Below, piece by piece: positions 60,427 to 64,000 of a stretch of DNA of 64,000 nt; position 1 is the first letter of the stretch; each line of letters starts with the position of its first letter. The stretch comes from Nitzschia sp. DOCU1 (lineage: Eukaryota > Bacillariophyta > Bacillariophyceae > Bacillariales > Bacillariaceae): NCBI GenBank assembly GCA_951394045.1, contig OX595999.1:1302001-1366000 (forward strand), in the 5' to 3' direction. A program made the translations under genes and the position numbers. The notes under the pieces were generated by a model. The model made no database searches, had not been told where the DNA came from, and worked only from the letters and a program-made list of their open reading frames with translations.

Positions 60427-63264
60427 TTAGATATCATTATCCTCCGTTCTTTGTTTCTTATGAAGCTCCCTTAGTTCCAATAGCTTCGGGTTACTAGTCT
60501 TTGTCTGCGTTTTGTTGTTGTGTCCTGCACCCCATATTTGCCTCCCATCGGTTGTTTTCACTATGTCGTGGCAAGTCATGTTTGCCGGGAACAACAAATG
60601 GATCTTTCGTTTCTTGTCGAGTATGTGTTCATGCACGTGGAGCTTGCATGTCTCGCAGTAAAAAACCCTCTTACGAATGCCCACACTACTTATCCCACCC
60701 ACTTTGCAGTCCGTCTGGCAGACAGTGCAGCGTGACTGACGGCTCTTACTTTCTGAAAGCCGGCACTCACGTAGACCCCGTTGATCCTCATTGATTGCTG
60801 TCGGTTCGTTAGCCACATTGTTGGCTACTCGCAACTCGTCTGGGTCCTTGTACTTGCATAATTCTTCAGCAATGTAGCGGTAGAATCTCCTCCTTTCGAA
60901 GTAGTATCTGTCAGGCCGATCATTCCTCGAAAGATTCCACGCCACCAGGGCATTCAGCAGCATGATGTCAAGGACCGCGAAGAAACTTTTCTTGTACCAT
61001 TTTTTGAAATGTGACTTTCTAGCAAATCCGCCCATATGCATTCGTAGTTGGTCCCCTTTATCGACTCCACCCATGAAACGATGATAGATTTTCAACGCAC
61101 GTGGACATTGGACCATGCGTAGGTTACCATTTTTTTCACGTCGCTGGGCCATGTCGTAGCGCGAGTCCAGTATCGTCGAACAAACATTCACGACCCTGTT
61201 ATCATACCACTGAATGCAGAGAACTTTGTTAGCTTTGTCCAGCGCAACCTTGCACGTACCCCGTTCGATATCCTTTTTCTTGACCATCGTCATTATTTCC
61301 TTCGGCCAGCCCTTTCTACCGGTCACGCATGTACCGGTGGAAAGGATCTTGCACCGATCACGTAACAACACACCAAGCTCAGGACACATATACCGCCGGT
61401 CCATTGAAATACAACGATACCCATAAGCCGTATCCTTCGCGATGCCGGTTTGAATAACTGCGTTCATCACAGCCTTCTGCGTTGTTCCAAGGCCGCGCAC
61501 TGACTCGTCAATCTTTGGCGCGTTTTGGTCGTTCTTGCCTTGGTAGACATCAAGGTGGAGGACGTTGTAGTTCCTTGCATCCGCCAAAATAAAAAACTCG
61601 ACTCGAAACTTCTGAGGCTTTTGCTTATTGTACTGGCGTACAGGGCAGAGCCGGCTTCGACAACTGACGCCGCCTTCGTCAAAGGAAAGATGCCCCGACG
61701 GAATGAACGTCCTCTTCGAAGCTTCGTTCAGTTCGTTGATTGCCCGCCTCAGCTGGTAGCACTTGTCGCCTCCCCGACCAGCGTCCTTCTGTTCCGGATG
61801 GAAGGCACCACGGATTTGCTGAAAACGCCACAGTGGCATAATCTTCTGCGCCCAACCTTTGGAATCTTCTAGTAGCAGACTCGGAGCACCGCTGCCGCAG
61901 CCGGTGTATAGTACCTGGTCGTTGTTGTCGAAGTAGGCCCTGTACCCCCCGCCGTCTCGTTCCTCCATAGAAATTCGGAGAATGATGCCCATGAAGCGGT
62001 GCATTTCTCCCAGAGTCACCGGAGTCCATGGATAACCTAAGTAGTGGTGGGTTTTTTGTGGAAGTTTTGGACGAATGCTGATCTTGAAATAATCATTCGT
62101 TTCTGTCACCAGTTGCTTCACAAAGCTCAGGGTAAAACCCCCACAAACGCGAAAACAGTCAGTGGGACTGTCAAAAGAATCGGCGACTCCCGGTCGTAGT
62201 CCAGTCGGTCCATGATAGTCGTCGGGAGGGTGGTCTTGATGAAGAGTTCCGCCCTGGACTTCGTCGAATCTCCATTCAAGAGCGTCGAGTAACTCTTTTA
62301 ATCCCACATCTTGGTTGGCATCCGCCTGGGTCGCTTCTTCCTCTTTGACGTCGCCGTCGCTGTCCTCGTTGTCAAATTCGTCTCGGATTTCCTCCCATGC
62401 GTCGTCGTCCTCGTCTACTTCTGAACCATCGTCAGAGTCGGAATCTACCACAGTCTCGACAGATACTGTTGACCTAGTTGATCGATTGTTGATTGTTGCC
62501 TGCTGCTGTGAAAGCGACTGGGTCAGCGTCGACACAGAGTCAGCAGCAGTCAACAAGGTAGCACGACGAACGCATCGCAGTGGGGTTGCCATATCGTCTC
62601 CACGGTTGGCAGATGGAGAATCACCAGCGGCTGCAGGATTGGCGGCAGTTGCGGCAGGTGGCGGCAAATTGTTGGCAGCAGGTGTCTCCAAATTGTTGTC
62701 GGGAGCCGCCAACGAGGAAAATGAGAGGCCCAGAACTTCTTGAACACCCGCAGGCCCCGCCTCGTCATATGCGTCGATGGCAATGTCAAACATTGCCTTA
62801 AACTCCGGTGGGTACCATCTCCTAAGGAGATCTTTGTTGATTGTGGGTGGCATGCCGGTGGAATATTTTTCCCAGTCAACACGATACTGGCCACCATTCT
62901 TCCGCTTGTTGGGACATTCGGCGATGACTCCTACCAGACATCCATCGATACCATCGATTGGCATCCCAGTGACAGAATATAAAGTAGACCCAGCCAACAT
63001 TTTCTTCTGGCCATATTTGGAACGTTTGCGTGTAGTGGCAGTAGGCTGGCCAGGGACATCAACCGCTTCGTCGGGGGGGGCGGGGGGATCTTGCACTTGA
63101 TCGACTGAATTCGAGACCATTGTCGCGTCTGTAGTAACGGCCCGCCTAATTTCGTCGTTGGGGATCTGCGATGCGTCATAAAGGTTCCTAACTATCTCCT
63201 GTGTGAAGGGAGACACAGAACGAGACCGATGCACAGGTTCTTGGGGGGAAGAAGGAGCCGACAT
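60427..63264 (-). CDS. PiggyBac-like transposase, DDE_Tnp_1_7 (945 aa)
   Basis: Single frame starting at MSAPSSPQEP. The long N-terminal extension (to ~330) holds a basic patch TRKRSKYGQKK, a compact module around residues 90-155 and Ala/Pro-rich then very acidic linkers. The catalytic core has D529 (LSFDEGGVSCRSR), D622 (ISMDRRYMCPEL), D688 (QWYDNRVVNV) and D735 (GGVDKGDQ), as in PiggyBac/PGBD. A C-terminal Cys/His domain (C846-x2-C849 ... C870-x2-C873 ... HVHEH) resembles the PHD/RING-like finger of the family. It is longer than insect PiggyBac (about 600 aa) because of the N-terminus. It acts in the nucleus, cutting and joining at TTAA. Confidence 0.93.
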   Translation of the reverse strand: MSAPSSPQEPVHRSRSVSPFTQEIVRNLYDASQIPNDEIRRAVTTDATMVSNSVDQVQDPPAPPDEAVDVPGQPTATTRKRSKYGQKKMLAGSTLYSVTGMPIDGIDGCLVGVIAECPNKRKNGGQYRVDWEKYSTGMPPTINKDLLRRWYPPEFKAMFDIAIDAYDEAGPAGVQEVLGLSFSSLAAPDNNLETPAANNLPPPAATAANPAAAGDSPSANRGDDMATPLRCVRRATLLTAADSVSTLTQSLSQQQATINNRSTRSTVSVETVVDSDSDDGSEVDEDDDAWEEIRDEFDNEDSDGDVKEEEATQADANQDVGLKELLDALEWRFDEVQGGTLHQDHPPDDYHGPTGLRPGVADSFDSPTDCFRVCGGFTLSFVKQLVTETNDYFKISIRPKLPQKTHHYLGYPWTPVTLGEMHRFMGIILRISMEERDGGGYRAYFDNNDQVLYTGCGSGAPSLLLEDSKGWAQKIMPLWRFQQIRGAFHPEQKDAGRGGDKCYQLRRAINELNEASKRTFIPSGHLSFDEGGVSCRSRLCPVRQYNKQKPQKFRVEFFILADARNYNVLHLDVYQGKNDQNAPKIDESVRGLGTTQKAVMNAVIQTGIAKDTAYGYRCISMDRRYMCPELGVLLRDRCKILSTGTCVTGRKGWPKEIMTMVKKKDIERGTCKVALDKANKVLCIQWYDNRVVNVCSTILDSRYDMAQRREKNGNLRMVQCPRALKIYHRFMGGVDKGDQLRMHMGGFARKSHFKKWYKKSFFAVLDIMLLNALVAWNLSRNDRPDRYYFERRRFYRYIAEELCKYKDPDELRVANNVANEPTAINEDQRGLRECRLSESKSRQSRCTVCQTDCKVGGISSVGIRKRVFYCETCKLHVHEHILDKKRKIHLLFPANMTCHDIVKTTDGRQIWGAGHNNKTQTKTSNPKLLELRELHKKQRTEDNDI

Positions 63265-63454
63265 GTTGGGTGTGGCGAGTTTTTGTAATTTTCATGCCGA
63301 CAGGCGCAACTTTGAGGCGAAAAATGAAGACAAATGCTGAAGATCCGTCGGGAGTCACTGTGACCTTGCCATATCAGAATTTCACGAGCTTTTCAACGGT
63401 GTAAAGTTTAGTAAGTGGGGACAGAGTTAAGTCCGTCTAACGAAAAGGATTAAA

Positions 63455-63509
63455 AAATGTGACACTATAGTGTCACATTTTAAAAATGTGACACTATAGT
63501 GTCACATTT
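63455..63509. repeat. Right subterminal double palindrome of the PiggyBac-like element
   Basis: Two perfect 26-bp palindromes (63455-63480 and 63484-63509), each with the core TGTGACACTATAGTGTCACA, are separated by 3 bp. They lie 11 bp inside the right end and match the less perfect copies at the left end. Confidence 0.9.
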
Positions 63510-63524
63510 TACGATTGGAGTTAA

Positions 63525-64000
63525 AGGATTATGATTGGTGGAATGCATCAAAACCCGCCGTAACGTAACGGGCTTTCGGTCGGCTGTTTAAGGGAACGGA
63601 AAATATCTGGTAGGCAGTTTCTCCGACTGCCGAATACTCGTAGTGGAGGGCCGTGTGTACTACTAAGTAGTCCATTCAAGAAGCGCCAGTAACATTCCCA
63701 ACAACAGGACGGCTGGCGAAGGCGATTACCTATGTCTACCGTAGTGCCTCGTCGGGGGCGTGCAGCCCACACGGCCCACGCGCAGAGATGTGGAAAACCT
63801 CGTAGAAAATGTACTGGCAGCTACGGGAGTACACCACTACCATCACATTCATCGACATCCGAAGCTACCTTGACACATGATGACAAACCAAAAAACATCA
63901 CGAACCAATAGCCAACGTAGTAAACTAAAGGTATATATGAGGGAAGAGTTATTCATCCTATTAGTTGACGTAGATATCACACTCAAAGTATCAAGCGCGG
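63525..64000. other. Right flank, no supported gene
   Basis: Only a short minus-strand frame (63548-63772, 74 codons) without recognisable features. A gene extending past the right edge cannot be excluded. Confidence 0.4.

Larger units (their letters stand above)
59704..63520 (-). mobile_element. PiggyBac-like DNA transposon, 3817 bp, complete
   Basis: Both borders are flanked by TTAA (59700-59703 and 63521-63524), the hallmark PiggyBac target. The terminal inverted repeats are CTCCAATTGTAA on the left and, read inward, CTCCAATCGTAA on the right. Inside each end lie palindromic ATGTGACA(C/A)TATAGTGTCAC blocks. It encodes a 945-aa transposase (minus) and a small plus-strand protein in convergent arrangement. 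All catalytic aspartates are present, so the element may be functional. Confidence 0.93.

Noticed and set aside
1..64000. tRNA or rRNA genes
   Set aside because: I looked for TTCGA arm sequences and long conserved rRNA stretches and found none with a foldable context.

Overview
The window looks like nuclear DNA of a stramenopile, most probably a pennate diatom; Seminavis robusta-like genomes are my best guess, by inference only. The reasons are spliceosomal introns with GTAAGT-type donors, leucine-rich-repeat (LRR) membrane proteins without a kinase, Copia-type LTR retrotransposons, a large PiggyBac-like transposase, and tandem families of secreted Cys/Pro-rich proteins with an RXL-type processing site like that of diatom cell-wall proteins. 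I see nothing prokaryotic, no rRNA and no tRNA gene.  Layout. 1-5220: two unrecognised co-directional genes lie between stretches of a degenerate ~90-bp minisatellite, followed by an orphan gene whose 3' end is duplicated. 5420-8540: a tandem pair of multi-pass membrane protein genes. 8720-27403: a minus-strand cluster of eight genes for secreted 12-cysteine proteins. It is interrupted by a complete Copia element (10578-17654) with identical 161-bp LTRs and a 5-bp target duplication. 27699-36038: six nearly identical head-to-tail copies of a 1385-bp element with terminal inverted repeats. A constant 6-bp spacer separates the copies, and an 8-bp target-site duplication flanks only the whole array. 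37371-38054: a ninth 12-cysteine gene, inverted. 38585-43683: single genes, namely an FAD-dependent oxidoreductase, a possible lipid-droplet protein and a TKL-like protein kinase, plus a relic of the kinase 5' end.  44662-59302: a family sharing one N-terminal tail plus membrane anchor. It comprises an eight-exon LRR gene with one LRR per 72-nt exon, a frameshifted relative and an intact relative with a different ectodomain. A second complete Copia element (48550-55329, identical 596-bp LTRs) sits between them. 59704-63520: a PiggyBac-like element with TTAA target duplications, carrying a 945-aa transposase, a convergent small accessory gene and striking palindromic ends.  The region is shaped by tandem duplication and recent transposition. 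The most unusual item is the six-copy concatemer, which is hard to explain by ordinary one-copy transposition. Next come the 12-cysteine secreted family and the repeated in-frame UGA codons in the two Copia elements. Gene calls rest on translated reading frames, motifs and internal comparison; no database search was possible.
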